Shown: in pieces, positions 16,284 through 24,487 of the stretch | How the letters are laid out: the number at the start of each line of letters is the position of its first letter | How positions within the stretch are numbered: the first letter of the stretch is position 1 | Source of the DNA: Roseomonas alba | GTDB lineage: Bacteria > Pseudomonadota > Alphaproteobacteria > Acetobacterales > Acetobacteraceae | Assembly: GCF_019430885.1 (NCBI RefSeq) | Contig: NZ_JAHYBZ010000005.1 | Location: forward strand, 186,001-250,000 | Reading direction: 5' to 3' | DNA length: 64,000 nt | The notes under the pieces: generated by a model | What the model was told of the DNA's origin: nothing | Database searches by the model: none | Seen by the model: the letters and a program-made list of their open reading frames with translations, nothing else | Translations under genes and position numbers: made by a program

Positions 16284-17255
16284 ATGAAGCGCAGGATATT
16301 CTGTGGCGCAGTCCTAACGGCGCCCGCCGTATGGGCCGCTTCAGGCGTCGCCCAGACCTTCCCAACGCGCCCTGTCACCTTGGTCGTGCCCTTTCCGGCC
16401 GGCAACGTGACGGATGTCTTTGCGCGCCTCGTGGCGAAGGGATTGTCCGACCGGCTGGGGCAACCGGTCGTCGTCGACAACAAGCCCGGCGCAGCCGGCA
16501 TCATCGGGACGGAGCTCGTCGCGCATGCGCAACCGGACGGATACACGATGCTCTACGCACCCTCCGGGCCGATGGCGACCCATGTGTCGCTGTACCGGCG
16601 CCTTCCCTACGATCCCCTGACCTCCTTTGCACTTGTCCAAGGTCTGTCGGCCAATGCGCTCATTCTGGTGGTGCCCGCCACGCGGCCCTACCGGACGCTT
16701 GAGCAGTTCGTCGCCCATCTGCGGCAGAATCCCGAGCGACTTAATCTCGGCTCGCCAGGCATTGGCACCGGAGCGCATTTGGCCGGGGAACTCTTCCAGG
16801 TCGCGACCGGGACGAAGATGGCGCATATCCCGTATCGTGACGGCGGCGCCATGTATTCGGACCTGATCGCGGGCAACATCGACGCGGTCTTCGACTTCGT
16901 CGCCGTGATGCGGCCTCACGTCGAAGCGGGAAAGGTCTCCGTGCTCGGTGTGACTCGGGAGGATCGGCTGCGTAGCTTCCCCGCTGTCCCGACCTTCAAG
17001 GAGAAGGGCTACGACGTTCTGATCACGTCCTGGTCTTCGATCGCCATGCCTGCGGGCACGCCTGCCAGGGTCGTGGATCAGACGGCGGCAGCCGCGCGAG
17101 ATGTGCTGGGATCGCCTGAGGTCGTACAGTTCCTGGCTTCCAATGACTCCGCGTCACTGGTCGCGCTCGATCCACCTCACCTTCGCGAGTTCCTGCTGTC
17201 AGAGATCGAGGTCTATCGACGGATCATTGCCATCTCCGGTGTTCGATTGGAGTAG
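16284..17255 (+). CDS. Bug/TctC-family periplasmic substrate-binding protein
   Basis: A 323-residue extracytoplasmic binding protein. A signal peptide covers about residues 1-23 (RRIFCGAVLTAPAVWAASGVAQ). The mature part begins FPTRPVTLVVPFPAGNVTDVFAR, the Bug pocket region, with VVDNKPGAAGIIGTE, GTGAHLAGELFQVATGTKM and HIPYRDGGAMYSDLIAG. Bug proteins bind carboxylates, amides or aromatic acids for tripartite tricarboxylate transporters. No TctA or TctB gene is in the window, so it would depend on distant membrane partners. Ribosome-binding site AGAGGAA is upstream of the ATG. Confidence 0.9.
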   Translation: MKRRIFCGAVLTAPAVWAASGVAQTFPTRPVTLVVPFPAGNVTDVFARLVAKGLSDRLGQPVVVDNKPGAAGIIGTELVAHAQPDGYTMLYAPSGPMATHVSLYRRLPYDPLTSFALVQGLSANALILVVPATRPYRTLEQFVAHLRQNPERLNLGSPGIGTGAHLAGELFQVATGTKMAHIPYRDGGAMYSDLIAGNIDAVFDFVAVMRPHVEAGKVSVLGVTREDRLRSFPAVPTFKEKGYDVLITSWSSIAMPAGTPARVVDQTAAAARDVLGSPEVVQFLASNDSASLVALDPPHLREFLLSEIEVYRRIIAISGVRLE

Positions 17256-17446
17256 GCATACCATGTGGAGCGCGCTTGCGTTGGCTGCCGGACAGCCGAG
17301 CTGCGCGCTGCGAAAATGAATTCTCACTCCGATCCGCTGTTCCGGTGAGATCTCTTACGATCTCCCACGACGTGTGACTCACGAGGGAGATTCCCCGAAG
17401 CGGCGGCGGCGATGTGATTCAGGCTGGTGATGCTGAGGGCGTCATC

Positions 17447-17760
17447 ATGCCGAATGCTATCGCTCAGCGTCCCGACGTCAGCGCCACGGAGCTGCGGCGC
17501 TCGGCGCGGCGTAGCAAGGGCGCTGCTCAGACCCGTCACCTGTTTGTCGTTGGCATCAATCTACGACGGCGGCACGCGCTCGGAGGCCACGCGCATCGGG
17601 GGTGTCACACTGCAGATCGTGCGGGATTGGGTCGTGCGCTTCAGCGCCGAAGCGCCGATCGACCGCAAGTGGGCTGCCATTCTGCAACACCGCGGCGACG
17701 GACTTCCACTTGGCCGGAATGAGCGAGTTGGTCAGCCCCGGCAGGCACGCCGTGCTGCCG
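17447..17760 (+). pseudogene. IS630-family transposase relic with internal deletion
   Basis: Plus-strand homology to IS630 transposases is found in pieces: PNAIAQRPDVSATELRRSAR from the ATG at 17447, then after a frameshift near 17545 the helix-turn-helix ASIYDGGTRSEATRIGGVTL followed by QIVRDWVVRFSAEAP. Near 17690-17755 there is PFCNTAATDFHLAGMSELVS with PGRHAVL, matching the DDE-domain stretch of the same family. The several hundred bases that should lie between the two parts are missing. This is a dead fragment. I could not place its ends. Confidence 0.65.
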
Positions 17761-18063
17761 CACATCATCGTCTCGAACCAAAGGCGCTCGCGGCAGGCAC
17801 TGACGATCGAAGACATGGCGCCGTATCACACTTGCGGTATCGTAACACCGCGCGGCGGAGAGTTGAGAGGTGCGGCGCGGCGTCTCTCGGTGACGTCCCG
17901 AGCTGCGGCAGGTCCTCCATGATCGGCAGCAGCCCGTTACCGGCCAAGCGGCGGAAACGCTCCATCGGAGCAGGGTAGCACTACGCAGTCTGGCCCGCCC
18001 GACAACGGCGTCCGGTAGCACGAAAGCCGCGCGCGGCTTCGTGCGCCAGCGTGGGATCCGAGA
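17761..18063. other. Intergenic debris after the IS630 relic
   Basis: About 300 bp between the last recognisable IS630 sequence and the stop of the next minus-strand gene. Several short frames are open on both strands without family resemblance. It is probably decayed insertion DNA. A short self-complementary run of CCGCGCGCGG lies near 18030, close to the end of the Bug gene on the minus strand. Confidence 0.3.
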
Positions 18064-19044
18064 CTATTCCGGCACGATTCCGGCCGCGCGCGCCATCTCC
18101 GACCGGCGGATCGTTTCGACGCGCAGGAATGCCGCATAGGCCTCGGGTGAGGAGGCGACGACCTGGATGCCGAGCGGCTCGAAGGCGGCACGCGTCTCGG
18201 GTGCGGTGAGCGCGGCGTGGAACACGTCATGCAGCGCGGCGACGAGGGCGGGAGGCGTCTCCGCCGGCACGTTTAGCCCATACCAGAAGGCACGGGCCTG
18301 GGCGCCCGGTACCACGGAGAGGATGGTTGGTACCTCGGGCAGTTCCGGCAGTTCCCGTTCCGCGGCCACGGCCAGGGCGATGAGCGTGCCGGCGCGCAGA
18401 TGCGGGACCGCGCTGGCCAGGCTGAGCAGACAGATGTCGGTCTCCCCGCTGAGCACGGAGGTCGCCATTTGCCCGCCGCCGCGATAGGGCACGTGGGTGA
18501 ACTCGACCCCGGCGCGCCTGGCGAAATCCGCGATCATCAGATGGGTGGCATTACCCGCGCCGGCCGAGGCATAGGTCAGCTTGCCCGGTTCCTTTCGTGC
18601 CGCGTCCAGAAGCGCGGGGAAGTTCGCGATGGCACCGCTACGCGTCACCAGGACCTGCGGCGAATGTACAGCGAGCATGATCGGCGCCAGCTCCCGCTGC
18701 GGATCGAGCGGCGGGCGCAGCATGATGTCGGCGGTGATGGTCATGGAGCCGCTGTCGGCGACGAAGACCGTGCGTCCATCCGGCGCGCTGCGCGCCACTG
18801 CCACGGCGGCAAGCGTGCCGGAGGCGCCGGTGCGGTTCTCCACCACGAAGGGCTGGCCGGTGCGCTGGGACGCACCACGCGCGACGATGCGCGAGAAGGC
18901 ATCGATGCCGCCACCGGCCGCGAAGCCCACCACCAACCTGATGGTGCCCGACGGCAGCGCCTGTGCCTGCGCGCGGCGGCCCGCCAGCAGGAGTGACGGT
19001 GCGGCGAGCACCATGCGCCGCCGCAGTGTGAACCTGTTCTGCAT
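18064..19044 (-). CDS. Bug/TctC-family periplasmic substrate-binding protein
   Basis: A 326-residue binding protein with an N-terminal signal (RFTLRRRMVLAAPSLLLAG, residues about 4-22, with a twin-arginine-like stretch). The mature protein shows GTIRLVVGFAAGGGIDAFSR, PFVVENRTGASGTLAAVAVA, NATHLMIADFARRAGVEF and HVPYRGGGQMATSVLSGETD. The ATG at 19042-19044 has GGGAGGA upstream; the longer open frame before it is antisense-like. It is the last gene of the minus-strand operon starting at 25704, 22 bp after the MmgE/PrpD gene, so it probably recruits that pathway's substrate. Confidence 0.9.
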   Translation of the reverse strand: MQNRFTLRRRMVLAAPSLLLAGRRAQAQALPSGTIRLVVGFAAGGGIDAFSRIVARGASQRTGQPFVVENRTGASGTLAAVAVARSAPDGRTVFVADSGSMTITADIMLRPPLDPQRELAPIMLAVHSPQVLVTRSGAIANFPALLDAARKEPGKLTYASAGAGNATHLMIADFARRAGVEFTHVPYRGGGQMATSVLSGETDICLLSLASAVPHLRAGTLIALAVAAERELPELPEVPTILSVVPGAQARAFWYGLNVPAETPPALVAALHDVFHAALTAPETRAAFEPLGIQVVASSPEAYAAFLRVETIRRSEMARAAGIVPE

Positions 19045-19066
19045 TCTTGTTCCTCCCTCTCCAGGT

Positions 19067-20506
19067 TCAGGTGAGCGCGCTGCCGACCGGCGACGCGAGC
19101 AGCGCAACCAGGTCGCGCGCATCGGCCAGCGTCTCGATGCCGAGCACAGCGGCCTCGATCGCATCGCGTCGCTCCGCATCGACGACCAAGCCTGCCAGCG
19201 CGCGGTATTTCTCGACGATCTCGGCATTGGACAGCGGCCGGCGCAGGCCGCCGCGCGGGCCGTTGATCTCGATCTCCTCGACCGTGCCGTCGGTGAAGGC
19301 GATGCGCATGCGGGAACGGCCGCGGCCATCCGGGCCGCGCTGGTCATAGTCCGGCTCGTGATGCGCTTCGACCTTCGGCACCAGCGCCCAGACATCGTCC
19401 TGCGCGATGCGACTGCCGGCGAATTGCGCGACCAGCGCCGCGCCGTCGATGGCGGCAACCGAGACGGCGTAGGCCAGGTTCATCTGCGCGCCGATCTCAG
19501 TCAGCGGCCGTTGCGCCTGCCAGCCGCCATGGTGGTAGGAGGCGTGGTTGAGCCAGACCTCGATCCGCTCGACCGCCTCGGCACGGACGGGACGGCGTTC
19601 GCGCAGAGCGAGCATCGCGTCGATCGGGCCGATCAGCCCGCCCATCGCTGCATAGGGCTTGATGGCAATGCGCTCGGTCTCCCAGCGCTCGCCGAGCGCA
19701 TCGGCGACCTGGGAAGCGTCGGGATCGTGACCCTCGCCGAAGGTGGACAGGAAGCCGCCGTAGTCGCGCTCATAGACGCGCTTGATGCCGGTATAGCCGC
19801 CGGCGGCCAAGAAGGCCGCGTTGAGGCCGGCACGCGCGGCGAAGCCGTGATGCATGCGCTTCGACATCGCCTCGTATTGCGCGGCCATCAGCCCGCCCGA
19901 CTGGGTGGCGGCAAGGCCGAGCGCGTCCTCGAAGCCGGCCGCGTCCAGGCGCAGCAACGCGCCAGCTGCGGCGGCGGCCGCGTGGGTGCCGAACACCGCG
20001 CCGGAATGCCAGCCGCGCGAGAGCATCTGCGCGCCATGCAACGCGAGGCCGACACGCGGCCCGACCTCATAGCCGGCGACCGCGCCGCGCAGCAGCTCGG
20101 CACCGCTGATGCCGCCGCGATGCTCGGCGCAGGCGAAGAGCACCGGCAGCACCACCGAGGCCGAGTGCAGCGGTGCGAGGGGATGGAAGTCGTCCAGCTC
20201 GAAGCCCTGGATGAAGGTGCCGTTGAGCAGCGCCGCCGCGGTCGGCGAGGTCTGCATGCCGCAGCCGATCAGCGTCGCGCTGCCGGATTCGAGCGCGGTG
20301 ACGATGTCGACCGCACGCTGCGACCACGGAAGTTGCGCGCCGACCAGCGCGCAGGTGATGCCGTCCAGCGTGACGTGCTTCGCGCGGTCCACCACGCGAT
20401 CCGGCACGGCGCCGAGGTCGAGCCCGGCGAGCCAAGTGGCGAGCCGCCCGGTCGGCCCGGCCGGGTCCGTCGCCTGCCCGGCGCCCGCGGATGTGCTTCC
20501 GTCCAT
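19067..20506 (-). CDS. MmgE/PrpD-family protein
   Basis: A 479-residue protein of the MmgE/PrpD family, which includes 2-methylcitrate dehydratase and itaconate/cis-aconitate decarboxylase. Typical features: TGRLATWLAGLDLGAVPDRV, RAKHVTLDGITCALVGAQLP, an FIQGFELDDFHPLAPLHSAS helix with the conserved DDxH-like acid cluster, and GWHSGAVFGTHAAAAAAGAL. It would dehydrate, hydrate or decarboxylate a tricarboxylate or similar acid. Start: the ATG at 20504-20506 has GGAAGGA at the right distance; a TTG 21 bases upstream is possible. It lies in an operon with LeuCD-like and lyase genes. Confidence 0.88.
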   Translation of the reverse strand: MDGSTSAGAGQATDPAGPTGRLATWLAGLDLGAVPDRVVDRAKHVTLDGITCALVGAQLPWSQRAVDIVTALESGSATLIGCGMQTSPTAAALLNGTFIQGFELDDFHPLAPLHSASVVLPVLFACAEHRGGISGAELLRGAVAGYEVGPRVGLALHGAQMLSRGWHSGAVFGTHAAAAAAGALLRLDAAGFEDALGLAATQSGGLMAAQYEAMSKRMHHGFAARAGLNAAFLAAGGYTGIKRVYERDYGGFLSTFGEGHDPDASQVADALGERWETERIAIKPYAAMGGLIGPIDAMLALRERRPVRAEAVERIEVWLNHASYHHGGWQAQRPLTEIGAQMNLAYAVSVAAIDGAALVAQFAGSRIAQDDVWALVPKVEAHHEPDYDQRGPDGRGRSRMRIAFTDGTVEEIEINGPRGGLRRPLSNAEIVEKYRALAGLVVDAERRDAIEAAVLGIETLADARDLVALLASPVGSALT

Positions 20507-20510
20507 GTCC

Positions 20511-21128
20511 TTATCCTTCCTCGCCAAGCCAGATCCAGGGTCGCGCCTTCCTGTCGCGCATCTGCCAGGCGGCGACCTCCGGGTCGCGCTTCAGCGCCTG
20601 CGCCAGCTCGTCCACCCCTTCGAGCAGGGCGGCGCGGCGCAGCGGTGGCACCGTGAAGCCGGTGGGTTCGCCCGACGGCGTCCGCACCTGCCGTGCCACG
20701 AGGTCGACCGTCAGCGCGGCACCCGCCGAGGCCGCCTGGGCCAACGCCGCCACGACCTCGCGCGGCAATGCGACCGGCAGCAGGCCGTTGCGGAAGCTGT
20801 TGGCCTCAAAGATCTCGCCGAAGCTCTCGGCGATGACGCAGCGGATGCCCGCGCCGATCAGCGCCCAGACTGCGCCCTCCCGCGAGGAGCCGCAGCCGAA
20901 GTTCGGCCCGGCGAGCAGGATCGGCGCCTGGCGGAAGGCCGGCCGGTTCAGCACGCAGGCCGGATCCTCCGACCCATCGGCGCGGAAGCGCAGCGCCTCG
21001 AAGCAGAAGGCGCCGAGGCTCTCGCGCGGCGTGCCGGTCAGACGCTCGATGCGGATGATGAGGTCGGTGTCGACATTCGCCCGCATCAGCGGCACGGCGG
21101 GGCCGGTAATGGTGGTGAAGGGCGTCAC
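20511..21128 (-). CDS. LeuD-like small subunit of aconitase-family dehydratase
   Basis: A 205-residue swivel-domain protein of the LeuD type. It starts TPFTTITGPAVPLMRANVDT with DLIIRIERLTG, and has the signature LLAGPNFGCGSSREGAVWAL and IAESFGEIFEANSFRNGLLP. The GTG start at 21126-21128 overlaps the LeuC-like stop as GTGA, so the two subunits are translationally coupled. Together they should form an iron-sulfur hydro-lyase. The operon context argues against leucine synthesis: no leuA or leuB is near, and a PEP-mutase/isocitrate-lyase-type gene is. A dicarboxylate such as citraconate or dimethylmaleate is a likelier substrate (inference). Confidence 0.86.
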   Translation of the reverse strand: MTPFTTITGPAVPLMRANVDTDLIIRIERLTGTPRESLGAFCFEALRFRADGSEDPACVLNRPAFRQAPILLAGPNFGCGSSREGAVWALIGAGIRCVIAESFGEIFEANSFRNGLLPVALPREVVAALAQAASAGAALTVDLVARQVRTPSGEPTGFTVPPLRRAALLEGVDELAQALKRDPEVAAWQMRDRKARPWIWLGEEG

Positions 21129-22528
21129 GCGGCGAGCCTCCGCACATCGGCGATGGCGCCGGTCACCGCGGCGGCGGCGGCCATGGCGGGGCTCATCAGG
21201 TGGGTGCGTGCCCCCTTGCCCTGCCGTCCGACGAAATTGCGGTTGGAGGTGGAGGCGCAACGCGCCCCCGGCGGCACCGCCTCCCCATTCGCGGCGACGC
21301 AGAGGCTGCAGCCGGGTTCCCGCCAGGCGAAGCCAGCACCGCGGAACACTGCGGCGAGCCCTTCCGCCTCCGCCTGGCGCTTCACCGATTCAGACCCCGG
21401 CACCGCCCAGGCCTGCACGCCCGGCGCGACGGCGCGGCCGCGCAGCACGGCGGCGGCGGCCCGCAGGTCCTCGATGCGCGAATTGGTGCAGGATCCGATG
21501 AAGACCCAGTCCACCGGCGTGCCGGCGATCGGCGCGCCCGGGGTCAGGCCCATATAGTCGAGCGCCGCCATCCAGGCCGTTCGCCGCGCAGCATCGGGCG
21601 CCGCATCGGGCGAGGGCACCACGCCGTCGACGGGCATCGCATGCTCCGGGCTGGTGCCCCAGGTCACGGTCGGGGCGATCGCGGCGACGTCGATCGCGAC
21701 CTCCCGGGCGAAGACGGCGTCGGGATCGCTGGCGAGGCCGCGCCAGGCCGCGATGGCGCGGTCCAGCAGCGCGCCGCGCGGCGCGAAGGGGCGGCCGGCG
21801 AGCCAGGCCAAGGTGGCGTCGTCCGGTGCCACCACGCCGAAGCGCGCGCCGAGCTCCACTGCCATGTTGCACAGGGTCATGCGCGCCTCGACGCCCATGG
21901 TCCGCACCGTGCTGCCGGCGAATTCCACCGCGTGGCCTGTGGCGGCGCTCGCGCCCAGCCGGCCGATCAGGTGCAGGACCAGATCCTTTGCCGTCACCCC
22001 CTGGGCGGGCGTGCCCTCGAAGCGCACGCGCATCGCGCCGGGCTTCCGCAGGGTCAGCACCTGCGTGGCCAGCGCCTGCACCAGCTCGGAGGAGCCGATG
22101 CCGAAGGCGAGCGCGCCGAGCCCGCCATTGGTGCAGGTGTGGCTGTCGCCGCAGACCACGCTCGCGCCGGGCAGGACGAGGCCAAGCTCCGGCCCCATCA
22201 CATGCACGATGCCCTGCCCGGGCACGCCGAGATCGAAGAAGCGCACGTCGTTGCGTGCCGCGCCGTCGCGCAGCCCGGACCACAGCCGGGCGCCGGGCGC
22301 GTAACTCTCCCCGGTGCGACCGGGGGCGGTGGAGACGGCGTGGTCCGGCGTCGCTGTGGCCAGCGCCGGCGAACGCACCGGCAGGCCGCGCTCCCGCATC
22401 TCCTCCATCGCCCGCCAGCCCGACAGGTCGTGCAGCAGGACACGGTCGATATGCAGCAGCGCCCAGCCTTCGCCGAGATCGGCCACCACATGCGGGTCCC
22501 ACAGCCGGTCGATCAGGGTCGCGGGCAT
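21125..22528 (-). CDS. LeuC-like large subunit of aconitase-family dehydratase
   Basis: A 467-residue aconitase-superfamily subunit, the usual LeuC length. Fe-S ligand cysteines appear in VFIGSCTNSRIEDLRAAA and EPGCSLCVAANGEAVP, with the SxTNRNFxGRQG-like stretch ASTSNRNFVGRQGKGARTHL just after. Near the N-terminus is VVCGDSHTCTNGGLGALAFG. It pairs with the downstream LeuD-like subunit (GTGA overlap). The ATG at 22526-22528 is 4 bp after the upstream lyase stop. Expected activity is reversible hydration or isomerisation of an unsaturated dicarboxylate or tricarboxylate; the substrate is not fixed by sequence alone. Confidence 0.88.
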   Translation of the reverse strand: MPATLIDRLWDPHVVADLGEGWALLHIDRVLLHDLSGWRAMEEMRERGLPVRSPALATATPDHAVSTAPGRTGESYAPGARLWSGLRDGAARNDVRFFDLGVPGQGIVHVMGPELGLVLPGASVVCGDSHTCTNGGLGALAFGIGSSELVQALATQVLTLRKPGAMRVRFEGTPAQGVTAKDLVLHLIGRLGASAATGHAVEFAGSTVRTMGVEARMTLCNMAVELGARFGVVAPDDATLAWLAGRPFAPRGALLDRAIAAWRGLASDPDAVFAREVAIDVAAIAPTVTWGTSPEHAMPVDGVVPSPDAAPDAARRTAWMAALDYMGLTPGAPIAGTPVDWVFIGSCTNSRIEDLRAAAAVLRGRAVAPGVQAWAVPGSESVKRQAEAEGLAAVFRGAGFAWREPGCSLCVAANGEAVPPGARCASTSNRNFVGRQGKGARTHLMSPAMAAAAAVTGAIADVRRLAA

Positions 22529-22532
22529 GGCG

Positions 22533-23405
22533 CTATTCCGCGGCCTGGCTGTCGCGGAAGCGGGTGCGCAACGCGTCCCATTCATCCGCGCCCCAGCGGC
22601 GGAAGCGTTCGCGCACCGGCGGCGCGCCGGCCGAGGAGGGCGGCGCGCCGGTTTCGCGCAGCGTCGCCAGTGCTGCGTCGCAGGCCTGCACCACGGCGCC
22701 CAGCAGCAGGCTCGGCAGGATGGCAAGGCGGTAGCCCATCGCCTCCGCCTCGGCCATGCTGAGGTCGGGCGTCTTGCCTCCGCGCACCACGTTGAGCAGG
22801 CAGGGGCCACGGACCAGGCGCGGGATGGCGGCGACTTCCTCCATCGTGCGCGCTGCCTCGACGAAGGCGATGTCGGCGCCGGCCTCCAGCGCAAGGTTGG
22901 CGCGGGCGACGGCTTCGTCGAAGCCGATGACGGCGCGCGCGTCGCTGCGCGCGATGACCAGGAAATCCGGGTCGCGCCGCGCCGCGACGACGGCGCGGAT
23001 CTTGGCGATGAACTCCCCGCGCGGCACCACCTCCTTGTCGTCCAGATGGCCGCAGCGCTTGGGGAAGACCTGATCCTCCACATGCAGCCCGGCGAGGCCG
23101 GCGCGCTCGTACTCCTGCACCGTGCGGGTGGCGTTCAGCTCGTTGCCATAGCCGGTATCGGCATCGGCGATGACCGGCACCCGCACCGAGCGGGCGATGA
23201 CCGCGCCCTTGCCGGCCATCTCGCTCATCGTGACGAGGCCGAAATCCGGATAGCCAAGGGAGGCAGAGGTCCCCGCGCCGGTCATGTAGAGCGCGGAGAA
23301 GCCGGCCTGTTCGGCGAGCCGCGCGGTGATGCCGTCATAGACGCCGGGGGCCTGGATCATCGGCCCGGCGCGGAGCAGGGCGCGCAGCGTGGCGGCCGGC
23401 GTCAT
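22533..23405 (-). CDS. Isocitrate lyase/PEP mutase-family C-C lyase (PrpB/Dml-like)
   Basis: A 290-residue TIM-barrel enzyme of the isocitrate lyase/phosphoenolpyruvate mutase superfamily. Visible motifs are YMTGAGTSASLGYPDFGLVT, VPVIADADTGYGNELN (metal-binding Asp), AGLHVEDQVFPKRCGH (the KRCGH signature loop of lyases) and FLVIARSDARAV. Members with Cys in KxCGH cleave 2-methylisocitrate, oxaloacetate or 2,3-dimethylmalate; phosphonate mutases lack this Cys. Encoded just upstream of the LeuCD-like hydratase in the same operon, it could cleave the hydrated product to a keto acid and a short acid. The pathway is inferred. Confidence 0.87.
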   Translation of the reverse strand: MTPAATLRALLRAGPMIQAPGVYDGITARLAEQAGFSALYMTGAGTSASLGYPDFGLVTMSEMAGKGAVIARSVRVPVIADADTGYGNELNATRTVQEYERAGLAGLHVEDQVFPKRCGHLDDKEVVPRGEFIAKIRAVVAARRDPDFLVIARSDARAVIGFDEAVARANLALEAGADIAFVEAARTMEEVAAIPRLVRGPCLLNVVRGGKTPDLSMAEAEAMGYRLAILPSLLLGAVVQACDAALATLRETGAPPSSAGAPPVRERFRRWGADEWDALRTRFRDSQAAE

Positions 23406-23494
23406 GCAAGGGCTTCCTGTGGCGATGCGCGCATCTCAGCTCTCCGGGCTCAGGGTTTCGGTGCAGTTGGGCGGTGCGATCCCCGACATCGGCG

Positions 23495-24487
23495 CTACTC
23501 CGGCCGCACGCCGGCACGCGCCGCGGCGGCGGACCAGAGCGCTACCTCGTGCCGCCAGAAGGCGCCGAAGGCTTCGGGGGAAAGCTGCCGCGGCTCGCTG
23601 CCGCCGGCACGGATGGCACTCGCCACGGCTTCGCTGCGGCCGGCCTCCTGCATGGCGGCGTTGATGAGATCGACGACCGGCGCGGGCGTGCCGGCAGGTG
23701 CGGCCAGCGCGCTCCAGGTCATCACCGCGAAACCGGGCAGACCCTGCTCGGCGACGGTCGGCACCTCGGGAAGCCCGGCGAAGCGCTCGGCGCTGGAGAC
23801 GGCGAGCGCGTGGATGTTGCCCTCCCGGATCTGGGGCAGCACCAAAGCGCCAGCATCGAACATCAGCTGCACCTCGCCGGCGAGCAGCGCGGTCAGCGCG
23901 GCGGGCGAGCCGCGATAGGGCACGTGCAGGATGTCCATCCCGGTCGCACCCTTCAGGATCTCCATCGCCAGATGGGCGGTGATACCGTTCCCGCCGGAGC
24001 CGTAGGCGAGCTTGCCCGGCTCCGCGCGCGCCAGGGCGACCAGCTCGACCAGGTTCGTGACCGGCAGGGACTTGTTCGCGACCAGGTAGAGCCGGCCGAC
24101 TGCGCCGATCGCCACCGGCACGAAGTCGGTCAGCGGCGAATAGGGTAGGTTCGCATAGATGGCGGGATTGATCGCCAGCTGCCCGGAGGTGCCGAACAGC
24201 AACGTGTGGCCATCCGCGGCCGCCTCCTTCACCGCCTGCGCGCCGAGGATGCCGTTGGCGCCGGACCGGTTGTCGATCACCACCGGCTTGCCCCAGGCCT
24301 GCTGCAGCGCCGCGCCATAGGCGCGGGCGGTGATGTCCACCGTCTGCCCTGGCGGGTAGCCGACAACGATGCGCACCGGCCGCGACGGAAAGGATCCGGC
24401 AGCGGATGATTGCGCGCGCAGCGGCAGCGGCAGGGAGAGGGCGGCGGCGGCGAGCAGGGTGGCGCGGCGGGACGATGCCTGGGTCAT
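23495..24487 (-). CDS. Bug/TctC-family periplasmic substrate-binding protein
   Basis: A 330-residue binding protein with signal ATLLAAAALSLPLPLRAQSS. The mature domain shows FPSRPVRIVVGYPPGQTVDI, VVIDNRSGANGILGAQAVKE, GNGITAHLAMEILKGATGMD and ILHVPYRGSPAALTALLAGE, standard Bug landmarks. The ATG at 24485-24487 shares one base with the PrpF stop and has AGGAGG upstream, so it is coupled to PrpF. It is the second of two Bug genes in this operon (the other is 18064-19044), suggesting two alternative ligands for one pathway or redundancy. Confidence 0.9.
   Translation of the reverse strand: MTQASSRRATLLAAAALSLPLPLRAQSSAAGSFPSRPVRIVVGYPPGQTVDITARAYGAALQQAWGKPVVIDNRSGANGILGAQAVKEAAADGHTLLFGTSGQLAINPAIYANLPYSPLTDFVPVAIGAVGRLYLVANKSLPVTNLVELVALARAEPGKLAYGSGGNGITAHLAMEILKGATGMDILHVPYRGSPAALTALLAGEVQLMFDAGALVLPQIREGNIHALAVSSAERFAGLPEVPTVAEQGLPGFAVMTWSALAAPAGTPAPVVDLINAAMQEAGRSEAVASAIRAGGSEPRQLSPEAFGAFWRHEVALWSAAAARAGVRPE

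Noticed and set aside
20511-22528. Annotating the LeuC/LeuD pair as leucine biosynthesis.
   Set aside because: No leuA or leuB nearby; the operon carries PrpF, PrpD, isocitrate-lyase-type and Bug genes instead. Sequence alone cannot exclude it, so it is named LeuCD-like.
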